The translations under genes and the position numbers were made by a program. Below are positions 1 through 8,267 of a DNA stretch of 46,980 nt, one piece after another. A model generated the notes under the pieces. That model ran no database searches. It had not been told where the DNA came from and worked only from the letters and a program-made list of their open reading frames with translations. The stretch comes from Candidatus Eremiobacterota bacterium. Its GTDB lineage: Bacteria > Vulcanimicrobiota > Vulcanimicrobiia > Vulcanimicrobiales > Vulcanimicrobiaceae. Within the stretch, counting starts at the first letter, position 1. Every line of letters starts with the position of its first letter. The stretch lies in the NCBI GenBank assembly GCA_019235885.1, contig JAFAKB010000002.1, positions 1-46,980 on the forward strand, in the 5' to 3' direction.

Positions 1-1
1 T

Positions 2-235
2 ACGCTGAACCGGCTGCTCGTCGCGCTCGAGTCGGAGCAGGGAGCACCGCCGTCGCTCAGCCGAACCAGCGCGAACGGCATGTACATTTACGACGTCACG
101 ACGACGTCGTCGACGCAGACCGGCACTCGCGGGTGCGACGGCGACACGGGCGTAACACTCGGGGCGTCAACCGTCGTGCAGACCGCCTTCCAAGTGCTCT
201 CGAACCGCCCCCTCGCAGCCGCGTACAAACCATAA
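2..235 (+). CDS. C-terminal end of an unidentified protein (partial)
   Basis: An open frame enters from the left window edge and ends at TAA 233-235, giving about 77 residues. The end reads as ordinary protein: Thr/Ser-rich, with one Cys-Asp-Gly-Asp stretch, closing in AAAYKP. It resembles the tail of a secreted or surface protein, but I recognise no domain. It ends 33 bp before the next gene on the same strand. The first in-frame ATG (82) would leave only about 50 residues, so the true start most likely lies outside the window. Confidence 0.5.
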   Translation, partial: TLNRLLVALESEQGAPPSLSRTSANGMYIYDVTTTSSTQTGTRGCDGDTGVTLGASTVVQTAFQVLSNRPLAAAYKP

Positions 236-268
236 CGCCTCGCTACGAACGCGGGTAGACTCGGGCCG

Positions 269-991
269 ATGGGGCGCATTCTCATTGGCACGAGCGGCTG
301 GACGTACAAGGACTGGCGCGGGCGGTTCTACCCGCAGAAGCTGCCGCAGCGCGAGTGGCTGGCGTACTACGCGCAGCGCTTCCCGACCGTCGAGCTGAAC
401 GTCACCACGTACCGGCTGCCGAAGGAGCACGATCTCGTGCGCTGGGCTGCCGTTCCGCCGGGATTCGTCTACACCGTCAAGCTCAGCCGGCTGATCACGC
501 ACCGCAAGCGCCCGGGCGAGCCGCGCGCGTTCGTCGACAACTACATGCGCGCGATTGCGCCGCTGGAGCCGCACGTCGCGAACGTGCTGGCGCAGTTTCC
601 GCCCTGGTTCGCGCGCGACGACGACGCGCTGCGCAACTTCCTCGGCACGCTGCCGCCGCACCACCGCTACGTCGTCGAGTTTCGCGATCCGTCCTGGTAC
701 GTCGAGGCGGTGTACGCGCTGCTGCGCGAGCGCGGGATCTCGCTGTGCCTGCACGACCTGCGCGGCAGCATCGCGCCGCTCGTCGTCACCGGCCCGGTGC
801 TGTACGTGCGCCTGCACGGACCGGTGCGCGCCTATGCGGGCTCGTACCGGCGCGCGAAGCTCGAGCAGTGGGCGGCGACGATTCGCGCGCTCGCGCCGCG
901 CGTCGACGCGACGTTCGTCTACTTCAACAACGACGAGAAAGCGTACGCGCCGAAGAACGCCGTGACGCTGCGCGAGCTGCTCGGCGTCTGA
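269..991 (+). CDS. DUF72 (YecE-like) domain protein
   Basis: 240 residues, the usual length for DUF72. The N-terminus has the family signature: IGTSGWTYKDWRGRFYP, then WLAYYAQRFPTVELN with TYRLP, which form the first strands of a TIM-barrel-like fold. Further hallmarks are VKLSRLITHRKR, LAQFPPWF, VEFRDPSWY near residue 145, LYVRLHGP near 180, and the closing VYFNNDEKAYAPKNA. The biochemical role of the family is unsettled; it has been linked only loosely to nucleic-acid or repair functions. The ATG at 269 sits directly before the conserved GRILIGTSGW start. The gene stands alone, with 33 bp before it and about 90 bp after it. Confidence 0.9.
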   Translation: MGRILIGTSGWTYKDWRGRFYPQKLPQREWLAYYAQRFPTVELNVTTYRLPKEHDLVRWAAVPPGFVYTVKLSRLITHRKRPGEPRAFVDNYMRAIAPLEPHVANVLAQFPPWFARDDDALRNFLGTLPPHHRYVVEFRDPSWYVEAVYALLRERGISLCLHDLRGSIAPLVVTGPVLYVRLHGPVRAYAGSYRRAKLEQWAATIRALAPRVDATFVYFNNDEKAYAPKNAVTLRELLGV

Positions 992-1080
992 CCGTCCGAG
1001 CACCTGAGAAGGGCTCGCACGTTTTGTGGACGGACAGGCAGGTGCTCCGATGCCGGGCGGCGGAGAGCCGCCTTCCCTTG

Positions 1081-1719
1081 GTGACCAAGCGCTATGTCGG
1101 CGTCGTCTTTGCGATGTTGATGGCCTGGCCGGTCGCCGGCTGCGCGGTGGCCGGGAACGCCGACCGGCCCGACCCGGCCGCTCTCGCCGCAGCGATCGAC
1201 GCATACCTGACCGACCACCCCGAGCCCGTTTGCACGGACCCGCTGTTCCTGCCGTACGACGAGCGGGCCGACGGCCGGGAAGACCCGGCGCTGCGCGGCG
1301 CGCGCCGTGAGGAGCTGCGCTGGCTCGACGGTCTCGCCGGGGCCGGTTTGCTCATCAAGGCCCGCACCACCGCGCGCGGGACGGCGATCTCCGGGCCGAC
1401 GCCGGTCGAGGAGTACGCGCTGAGCGCCGAGGGCCGGCGCGACGTGACCGACGCGCGCCTGGTCGACCTCGGCTCGCCGGCGCGCTTCTGCATCGCGCGC
1501 ACCCGGGTCGGAACGGTCGTCGGGATCACGCCGCGCAACGACAGCGGCGCGCAGAGCGCGCTCGTCCGGTACCGCCCCGCGCTCGCGCAACGCGCCGCGT
1601 GGACGACGAAAGCGCGCGCGAAGACGGCGCTGCCGTGGCTCATCGAGTGGGCGAGCGCGCAGCTCAGCGAACGCCGCGTGAAGCTGCGCCGAACCGCGAG
1701 CGGCTGGATCGTCCTGTAG
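1081..1719 (+). CDS. Putative lipoprotein of unknown function
   Basis: The frame is open from far upstream, but the coding signal starts near a GTG at 1081 that is preceded by a purine-rich GGAGAG. From there the protein has 212 residues. It begins with a short basic n-region (MTKRY), a hydrophobic stretch and a lipobox VAGC at about residues 18-21, so it is probably a lipid-anchored envelope protein. The mature part has scattered features (a Cys-Thr-Asp-Pro stretch near 42, a YALSAEGRRDV segment, a Trp-rich C-terminus) but no domain I can name. It converges with the next gene across only 9 bp. An ATG at 1114 is a less likely start because it would cut into the signal peptide. Confidence 0.6.
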   Translation: MTKRYVGVVFAMLMAWPVAGCAVAGNADRPDPAALAAAIDAYLTDHPEPVCTDPLFLPYDERADGREDPALRGARREELRWLDGLAGAGLLIKARTTARGTAISGPTPVEEYALSAEGRRDVTDARLVDLGSPARFCIARTRVGTVVGITPRNDSGAQSALVRYRPALAQRAAWTTKARAKTALPWLIEWASAQLSERRVKLRRTASGWIVL

Positions 1720-1728
1720 CGGCCGCGG

Positions 1729-2880
1729 CTAGCGGAGCGGCACGCCGAGCCTACTGCGTTCGCCGGCGGGCCACGAGCGCGCGCAACACCATGCGATCGC
1801 GCCGCCGGTCACGAGCAGGCACAGCGGGTTGAAGTTGAGCTGGCGTGAGGCGAAAAAGAGCGGTGCGATGAAGGCGGCGCCGAGCAACAGCCGCGTGCGC
1901 GCAGGCTCAGCGAGCCTCGCGGCAGCATAGGCGATCATCGGTAGTGCGAGGGCCGCGTCGTACGCCCACGCGTGCGGGCTGAGCGCCAGACCGATCAGCG
2001 CCGCGGCGCTTCCCGCTTCCGCCGATGAAGCTCTTCGCAATGCCGCTGCGGCGACGAGCGCGACGACGAACGCGATGCACGCCGCCGTCATGGCGCTCGT
2101 GCCGGTTCGAATGAGTACGCCGGGAAGGCTGATCGCGAAGGGCGCGTTCACGCTGAAGTCGCCGGCGGCGAACGTCGCGAGGAGATGCGCCCAGGTGGAC
2201 GGCCAGTCCCAGTCGCCGCCGGTCGCGGTGACGCTGATGCCGTACCACATCAGTGCCGTTGCGGCGATCGCGGCGAGCTCGCGCCAGCGCGAGCGCACGA
2301 TCAGCAGCGCGATCATCGGCAACGCGTACGTGGGCTTGTAGAGGAGCAGGCCGATCGGAAGCGCGGTCAGCGCCACGGAGTTGCGCGCCATCCCCGCGAT
2401 CGCGAACTGCGCGAGCAGCAGCCCGAAGGGCGCGTTCTGACCGATGATCGCGGCGGCGTAGACGACCGGCGACCACAGCGCGTACAGGCCGACCGCCGTT
2501 GCGCGGTCGAGGCCGTACGTGCGTGCCGCGATCAGCCCCGCAATTGCGGCGCACGCCAGCATCAGCACGCCGTTCACCACGAAGCTCGTCGCGAGCGGAA
2601 CGTGCGCGAACGGTGCGAGCGCCCAGGCGGCGCCGGGCAGATAGAAAAACGATTGCCACGCCGCGGGCGGCGCGAGCAATTCCGGCGTCCCGACACGCGC
2701 GCCCGCTGACGCGAAGACGCGCCAGTCGCCCGCCCCGTGGGCGATCGACCAGCCCGCGGCGCTCGCGATGAGGACGGCCAGCGTGCCGCTCCATGCCCAC
2801 AGCAGCGTTCGCGTCAGGACAGTGCGCCGGGGCGCGAGATCGCGGTAAGAGAATTGCGTTGCGAGCGGTGTGCTGGTCAC
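1729..2880 (-). CDS. GT87-like (DUF2029) polytopic membrane glycosyltransferase
   Basis: 383 residues with about ten hydrophobic segments. The pattern is that of GT87/DUF2029 mannosyltransferase-like proteins: an N-terminal membrane helix, a periplasmic loop with GDWRVFASAG, a central GQNAPFGLLL segment and LLLYKPTYALPM, which is the recurrent K-P motif of the family. The start GTG at 2880 overlaps the preceding stop as GTGA, so translation is probably coupled. This is the last gene of the minus-strand run that starts with the pilus secretin. It lacks the FYCAG motif seen in the other two GT87 genes of the run, so it is the most diverged. The sugar donor and acceptor cannot be read from sequence; a polyprenyl-phosphate sugar is the family expectation. 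Confidence 0.7.
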   Translation of the reverse strand: MTSTPLATQFSYRDLAPRRTVLTRTLLWAWSGTLAVLIASAAGWSIAHGAGDWRVFASAGARVGTPELLAPPAAWQSFFYLPGAAWALAPFAHVPLATSFVVNGVLMLACAAIAGLIAARTYGLDRATAVGLYALWSPVVYAAAIIGQNAPFGLLLAQFAIAGMARNSVALTALPIGLLLYKPTYALPMIALLIVRSRWRELAAIAATALMWYGISVTATGGDWDWPSTWAHLLATFAAGDFSVNAPFAISLPGVLIRTGTSAMTAACIAFVVALVAAAALRRASSAEAGSAAALIGLALSPHAWAYDAALALPMIAYAAARLAEPARTRLLLGAAFIAPLFFASRQLNFNPLCLLVTGGAIAWCCARSWPAGERSRLGVPLR

Positions 2881-3992
2881 GACACCGCCACCAGAACGGC
2901 CTCGCTCGCGGGCCGGCCCGCACGACCGGAGAAGAGCCGGCGGATGCGCGCGCGCAGCGGCTGTTCGACACCATGATGGAGCGCCCAGCTGAGCGCAAGC
3001 GTCATCCCGAGGGCGAGCGGAACGATCAGCGGGTGCCGATCGCCGATCGTATGGCGCAGCAGCGAGATCACCGCGAGGTGGCACAGATAAAACGCATAGC
3101 TCATCTCGCCGAGCCGCACCATCACCGGGTGCGAAAGCGCCCTGGAAATCAACCCGCGCCGGCACGCGAAGACGTACACGACCGCCGACCATGCCGGTAT
3201 GAGCCAGGCCGAGAACCGCAGCGACAACGGCAGCAGCGGAGAGACGTAGATGCAGACGGCCGCTCCCGCCAGCGCCAGGATCTCGATGCTCGTAGGGCGC
3301 AACGGCCACCGCACGGAGACGCCCACGCGGAGAAACGCGGTGCCGAGCAGCATTCCGAGCACGAAGTCGACCAGCCTTGCGGGCGGAAACACGTAGAGAC
3401 TCCAATCGTCGATCCGGGCCGGAATCGGGGCGACGACGGCGAGCAACAGCAGCCATACAGTGACGGCGAGGAGCAGAACGCGAGCGGCCGGCGCGCCCCG
3501 CGTTACGCGGAACATCGCCACCGCAACGAAGGGAAAGAGCACGTAGAAGAACGCTTCGACCGAAAGGCTCCAGGCCGGGCCGTTGATTCCGAAGTGGATT
3601 GCCGTCGCCGGCACCCAGCTCTGGAGCAGCGTCAGCTGAAAGACCACGGCCCGGATGCGCTCGCCGGACGGCTCGCCGTCCCAAGCGATGCCTCCCACGC
3701 TCGCCAACACTCCCAGCATGATCAGCGTCGATACGACGAGCAGCGGGTAGATGCGCGCGATGCGCGACACGTAAAACGCGGCCAGCGCCGAGCGACTCGG
3801 AGTGCCGTCGAAGACGTGGCGGTACGAATACGTCAGAATGAAACCGGAGAGGACAAAGAAGAAACCGACGCCCGCATAGCCGAACGAGAACGTGTAGGCG
3901 ACCGCCATCGCCGGCGGGACGTGCCACAGAAAGACGAGCAGCGCCGCGAAGAAGCGCAGCGAGGTCAGAGGCTTTAGGTCTTCGCGGTTCAC
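2877..3992 (-). CDS. Acyltransferase family 3 (OafA/NodX type) membrane protein
   Basis: 371 residues with about ten transmembrane segments. The N-terminus LTSLRFFAALLVFLWH holds the Arg and the catalytic-region His of acyltransferase-3 proteins, followed by GYAGVGFFFVLSGFIL and the RIARIYPL motif. Near residue 145 is FGINGPAWSLSVEAFFYVLFP, the W-S-L-S-E-F-Y-F-P signature. These enzymes move acetyl or other acyl groups onto surface sugars across the membrane. The GTG start at 3992 overlaps the upstream stop as GTGA. Sitting between two GT87-like genes, it probably acylates the same glycan or glycolipid they build. Confidence 0.88.
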   Translation of the reverse strand: MNREDLKPLTSLRFFAALLVFLWHVPPAMAVAYTFSFGYAGVGFFFVLSGFILTYSYRHVFDGTPSRSALAAFYVSRIARIYPLLVVSTLIMLGVLASVGGIAWDGEPSGERIRAVVFQLTLLQSWVPATAIHFGINGPAWSLSVEAFFYVLFPFVAVAMFRVTRGAPAARVLLLAVTVWLLLLAVVAPIPARIDDWSLYVFPPARLVDFVLGMLLGTAFLRVGVSVRWPLRPTSIEILALAGAAVCIYVSPLLPLSLRFSAWLIPAWSAVVYVFACRRGLISRALSHPVMVRLGEMSYAFYLCHLAVISLLRHTIGDRHPLIVPLALGMTLALSWALHHGVEQPLRARIRRLFSGRAGRPASEAVLVAVS

Positions 3993-5392
3993 GGGCAGGC
4001 CGGCGCGGTGCGCAACTCCGGCACCACGTCCCTGCGGCCTGCGCTCGCGAGCTCCACGGTAAGCGCGCACAGGACGATCAACGCGCCCCACATCGGCAGG
4101 CGAATCAGAAAGTCCGCCCCGTTCGCGGCGTGCGCGAGCATGAACTGCTCCCACGCGAGCTCGGCAAAGTCGCCCGCCGCCGGTGCTCCGAGCGCCACCG
4201 GGCCCGCATCCGTGACGAGCGTGCACAGAGCCACCGCGATCGAAAACAGGGCCCCGACCGCCAGCGCCGGCACGAGCGAGCGATGTCTCCAGTACACGAG
4301 AACGGTCGCGGCGACGACCGACAAGAGCGGACCCGGAAGACCACCGACGGCCTTCCAATGCGCTGCGAGACCCACGAGCGCGGCTGTCGCCCACGCCCGG
4401 CGCGGCGTCTTCGCCGCGATCAGCAACGCCGCCGGAAGAACGAAGATGAAGTCGGTCGCGTGGATGAACGTGCCGCCCAACACCGCGAACAGCGGCGGCA
4501 CGACGACCAGCGCAGCCGAATTCTCCAGCCGCGCTGCGACGACGCGCGCCACGAACACGCCGCCGAGCCCGACCACGGCGTACTGGACCGCGCCGGCATG
4601 GACCGCCGAAGACGCCGGCACCCCGAGCGCAGCGAGAATCGCGGTGAGGCTGAACTGGCCGGGGCCGTAGACTTCGCTGCGCGCGTGGAGCGGCAGCACC
4701 TCGGTGAAGTACTCGCGCACCACCGGCCAGGACACGGTCGCGATCGCGAGCGCTACGCCGGCTGCGCCCGTCGCGACAAGAACCAGCCGCGTCTTTTTGC
4801 GCCACAGAAACAGCGAAAGGCACACGCAGAGGCCGACGTGCGGCTCGACCATCATCGCCGATGCCGCCAGCGCGGCGAAGCGGTCGCGGTCCTGGCGTAC
4901 CAGAACGGCGGCGGCCGTCAAGGCACACGCGAGCACGAGCAGCGGCTGCCCCAGCATCACGACGACCCACGCGAACGGCGCGGTGGCGAAGAGCACCGCC
5001 ATGACCGGGATACGCGTCAGCCGGTGCAAGAGCACGACGGTGACGCCGAAGGCGCCGACCGAGACCACGTCGAGCAGATGCTGCGCCAAACGGAAGGGGA
5101 CCATCGCGACCACACGCAGCGCTCCCAGCACGTAGGGCGGCAACGGCGCCGGCATGACCGCGAGCTGCATCAAGAACGGTCCGGTCGCGACGCGGTGCTC
5201 GCACGCCGCGAGCGGCATGACGCGGTACGGGTCCGCCCCGTGCGCGACCGCCTCGCCGGCGCAGTAAAACGCTGCGAAGTCGCAAGCCCGTAGGCCCGCG
5301 TCGATCGCCAGCGGGATCGCGAGGTCGGCGATCAGGACCGTGAGCGCCAAAGCGCCGGCCCACCACGTCACCCGGCGTGCGAGACCGTTCAT
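3989..5392 (-). CDS. GT87 family glycosyltransferase (DUF2029), paralogue A
   Basis: 467 residues with about eleven membrane helices. After the first helix comes the periplasmic motif DFAAFYCAGEAVAHGADPY, then PLAACEHR, both typical of GT87 proteins; the Asp of this loop is the expected catalytic region. Further in are VVVMLGQPLLVL and the MMVEPHVGL segment (GQ and EPH motifs). The C-terminal loop ELAWEQFMLAHAANGADF matches the equivalent loop of the gene at 6825-8267, so the two are paralogues. The ATG start at 5392 overlaps the upstream stop as ATGA. It probably transfers a sugar from a polyprenyl carrier in the outer leaflet of the membrane; the acceptor is unknown. Confidence 0.8.
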   Translation of the reverse strand: MNGLARRVTWWAGALALTVLIADLAIPLAIDAGLRACDFAAFYCAGEAVAHGADPYRVMPLAACEHRVATGPFLMQLAVMPAPLPPYVLGALRVVAMVPFRLAQHLLDVVSVGAFGVTVVLLHRLTRIPVMAVLFATAPFAWVVVMLGQPLLVLACALTAAAVLVRQDRDRFAALAASAMMVEPHVGLCVCLSLFLWRKKTRLVLVATGAAGVALAIATVSWPVVREYFTEVLPLHARSEVYGPGQFSLTAILAALGVPASSAVHAGAVQYAVVGLGGVFVARVVAARLENSAALVVVPPLFAVLGGTFIHATDFIFVLPAALLIAAKTPRRAWATAALVGLAAHWKAVGGLPGPLLSVVAATVLVYWRHRSLVPALAVGALFSIAVALCTLVTDAGPVALGAPAAGDFAELAWEQFMLAHAANGADFLIRLPMWGALIVLCALTVELASAGRRDVVPELRTAPACP

Positions 5393-6828
5393 CGCGTTCG
5401 CGCGAGCAGCAGGGAACGCACGTACAGCCGAGTCAGACCGTTCGCCGCAAGAACGTGCCAAGCTCGAGAGCGCTCGGCGAGAAGGCTGTCGAGGGCGCCG
5501 TCGCGTCGGACCAGGACCGCATCGACGCGATACCGATCGAGCACAACGTCCCAGCCACGGTTCCCGCGCACGATGACGCGATAGTCGTGCCAGACGTCGG
5601 GCGGGTACGGATCGCACCGTCCGTCCATGAAGAACTGCGCCGGTTGGCCAAGAAGCAAGCTGCACCACGCGAAATCTTCGCACAGCACGCGCGGCGGTTC
5701 GTGCGCTTGCGCCAGCAGCGTGTGCACGGGGCTCAGCGGCAGCGCGTCACCGGCAGCCGGCGCGCCGCGCCACGAGATCGCCGTGATCGCGATGCCGCAG
5801 CACGCGACCGCGGCGAGCGTCGCCCACGCGCCGCCGCGCGCAGCCGGATGCGCGCGCACCGCGCCGGCGCGCGCTCGCGGCAGCGCGGCGAACGCGATCG
5901 GCGCGGCGACCAGCGCGAATACCGGGACGTTCCGCACCGCGCAGAACAGCAGCAGCGCGAATGCCAGCGCGAGCAGCCGGTCGCGCAGCGAGGCGCGCAC
6001 GCCGAACGCCGCCAGCACCAGCACCAGCGGCAGCGCGCCGGCGAGGAAGCCGGCGTTGCTGATGCTGGTCGCCGTCCACTCGTCGATCGAGTCGCGGATC
6101 GGGCTGGTCAGCAGCGCCCCCGCGTAGCGCGCCAGATCGACGCCGAGCGGCGTCGCGAGCGTCGCCGCGCCGCACGCTGCGGCGATCATCGTCGAACGGC
6201 GCACGGCCGCAGACCAGGCGCGGTCGCGCATCACCGCGGCCAGCGCGATCAATGCCGCGGTCGCCGGGGCGAGAAACGCGCTCGCGTGCAAGTTCGCCCA
6301 CACGGCGGTCGCGGGGACCGCCGCCCACGCCCACGGTCCTTCGATTTCCAGCAGCAGCACGACGACCGAGAGGCAAGCCCAGCCGAGGACTTGCGCGCGC
6401 ACGCCGAACGACTGCAGCATCGCGAACGCGCAGACGAGCACCGCGGCCGACGCGCCGGTCGGCGAGACGCCGCGGCGCGCGCAGCGCAGCACCACCGTCG
6501 TCAACACGAGCGCCGCGGCGAGCGCGCACAGCACCGGCAGCGCCCACCGCAGCGCATGATCGCCGGTCCACGCCAGCGCGGTCGAGAACAGCCACTCGTG
6601 CGGGGTCCACGGCGCGCCGTCGGCGGCGAACGTCTCGGGGCCGAGCGCGCGCGGGATCGCGTGCTCGCGCAGGATCCGCTCGCCGAGCCAGCGCTGCCAG
6701 AGCAGATCGCCGTCGCGCGCCGGAAAGCGCAGCGCGAGCGCCGTCAGCCAGCCGGTGACCGCGGCTACGCACGCCCACGGCAGCAGCGCGTTCGGATCGA
6801 CCCGGCGGCGCGGCGCGGCGCTCATCAC
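5389..6828 (-). CDS. Polytopic membrane protein, glycosyltransferase-like (GT-C type)
   Basis: 479 residues, with about ten hydrophobic segments and a soluble C-terminal domain of about 110 residues. The first periplasmic loop reads DGDLLWQRWLGERIL and then APWTPHEWLFS. The Asp and the His-Glu-Trp-Leu motif are typical of a family of GT-C-like membrane proteins often found near O-antigen or oligosaccharyl genes. The C-terminal part holds EDFAWCSLLLGQ and MDGRCDPYP, also usual for this family. A GTG at 6828 overlaps the previous stop as GTGA and is followed directly by an ATG (6825); either could serve. It lies between two GT87 paralogues, so it probably acts in the same glycan pathway. Confidence 0.65.
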   Translation of the reverse strand: MMSAAPRRRVDPNALLPWACVAAVTGWLTALALRFPARDGDLLWQRWLGERILREHAIPRALGPETFAADGAPWTPHEWLFSTALAWTGDHALRWALPVLCALAAALVLTTVVLRCARRGVSPTGASAAVLVCAFAMLQSFGVRAQVLGWACLSVVVLLLEIEGPWAWAAVPATAVWANLHASAFLAPATAALIALAAVMRDRAWSAAVRRSTMIAAACGAATLATPLGVDLARYAGALLTSPIRDSIDEWTATSISNAGFLAGALPLVLVLAAFGVRASLRDRLLALAFALLLFCAVRNVPVFALVAAPIAFAALPRARAGAVRAHPAARGGAWATLAAVACCGIAITAISWRGAPAAGDALPLSPVHTLLAQAHEPPRVLCEDFAWCSLLLGQPAQFFMDGRCDPYPPDVWHDYRVIVRGNRGWDVVLDRYRVDAVLVRRDGALDSLLAERSRAWHVLAANGLTRLYVRSLLLARTR

Positions 6829-8267
6829 CCGGGCTGCGTCGCGACGTCCCGCGCGCCGAACGCGACGCGCCGCGCCTCACCGGCGCCGGCGTACGCCGCG
6901 CTCGCGATCGCGAACAAGCCGCACGCCAGCCCGGCCATCGTCGGGATGCGCAGCCACTGCATCATCACTGAGGGCCGCATCAGCGCGGCGTGCGAGAAGT
7001 CGCCCCAGCTCAGCTCGGCCAGCGCGCCGGCCGGATACGCATGCGCGACGAAGTGCGTCGGCGCGGGTCCCAGCCCGAGCAGCGCCAGTACCAGCATCGA
7101 GAGCGCGATCGCCGCGGCGAGCAGCGTCAGCACCAAGCCGGCTCGCCGGCCGATCATCAGCGCCGCGGTCGAGCCGACCAGCAGCGGCGCGCAGCCCGAC
7201 AGCACGCTGGAGCTCATCACGTTCCACGGAATCATCGCCAAGGCGACGCCGGCCGCCGCCGCGACGCGCACGCGCTCGTACCGCACGAAGACGTACAGCA
7301 TCGCCGGCAGCGCGATCGCGAGCTGCTGATGGTGCACGTGCACGCCGCCGAAGACCGCGAACGCCGGCGGGATCACGATCGTCACCGCCGCGTCGCCGGT
7401 CAGCGCGCGCAACCGCTGCGCGACGGCGATTCCCGCGAGCACCATCACCGCGAACATCGCCTCGCCCCAGCGAATCGCGGCGTGCGCGTCGACGCCGGCC
7501 GACGTAAGGATCGAGGTGAGGCTGAACTGCCATTCGTAGCTGTTGGCGAGCGCGTGCGCCGGGACGACGTCGCGCACGTACGCCACGCTCACCGGCCACC
7601 CGACCGCGAACACGCACGCCGCGGCCAAGCCCGCGCCCCACGCGACCAGCGGCACGCGCATCCGCGGGAACGCGACGAACGCGGCCGCGATCGCCGCCAA
7701 CGCGACGTGCGGCTCGATGCTCGCCGCAGCCAGACACGCGGCCGCCGTCCACCAGCGCTCCTTGCGCACGAACAGCGCCGCGCCGGCGAGCGCCGCGAAG
7801 ACGAACGGCATCGGCTGGCCGACGTAGTACGAGACGCTCGCCGTGATCGCGGCGAGCGCGAGGTTCAGCACGGCGCTCGACGCGCCGGTGACGCGCTGCA
7901 GCGCCGCGACGGCGACGCCCATCGCGCCGATCGAGAGCAGCGCGAACGCGAGCGCGGCGAGCGGGAACGGCAGGCGCGAGAACGGGACGAACAGCAGCAG
8001 CGCGTACGGCGGAAGCGGCGCGGGCAGCGCGACCGGGCGCAGGAACTTCGGCTCGGCCGGCGGGCCGGCGGTCGCCTCGCACGTGCGCAGCGGCTCTTCG
8101 AGGTACGGGTTCGCGCCGTCCGCGATCGCCGCGCCCGCGCAGTAGAACGCGCGGAAGTCGCCCATCACGTAGGTCGGCTCGCCCAGCCCGTTGATCGCGA
8201 TCATCGCGGCGAAGATGAGCGGCGCGATCAGCCACGCCGCCCAGCGCCCCGCGCGCGCCGCCGTCAT
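6825..8267 (-). CDS. GT87 family glycosyltransferase (DUF2029), paralogue B
   Basis: 480 residues, polytopic. The motif GDFRAFYCAGAAIADGANPY with LRTCEAT directly parallels paralogue A at 3989-5392. YYVGQPMPFVFAAL and ASIEPHVALA give the GQ and EPH motifs; AYEWQ-like and FGGVHVHHQQLAIALP segments follow. The C-terminal loop ELSWGDFSHAALM matches the paralogue. The ATG start at 8267 overlaps the stop of the pilus secretin gene as ATGA, so this glycosyltransferase is made from the same transcript as the outer-membrane pilus channel. That coupling suggests glycosylation of pilin or of another Tad component, but no acceptor can be seen from the sequence. Confidence 0.8.
   Translation of the reverse strand: MTAARAGRWAAWLIAPLIFAAMIAINGLGEPTYVMGDFRAFYCAGAAIADGANPYLEEPLRTCEATAGPPAEPKFLRPVALPAPLPPYALLLFVPFSRLPFPLAALAFALLSIGAMGVAVAALQRVTGASSAVLNLALAAITASVSYYVGQPMPFVFAALAGAALFVRKERWWTAAACLAAASIEPHVALAAIAAAFVAFPRMRVPLVAWGAGLAAACVFAVGWPVSVAYVRDVVPAHALANSYEWQFSLTSILTSAGVDAHAAIRWGEAMFAVMVLAGIAVAQRLRALTGDAAVTIVIPPAFAVFGGVHVHHQQLAIALPAMLYVFVRYERVRVAAAAGVALAMIPWNVMSSSVLSGCAPLLVGSTAALMIGRRAGLVLTLLAAAIALSMLVLALLGLGPAPTHFVAHAYPAGALAELSWGDFSHAALMRPSVMMQWLRIPTMAGLACGLFAIASAAYAGAGEARRVAFGARDVATQPG

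Noticed and set aside
2793-3977. Plus-strand open frame of about 394 codons over the acyltransferase
   Set aside because: Translation is Arg/Gln/Glu/His-rich without motifs, and the minus strand encodes a clear acyltransferase.
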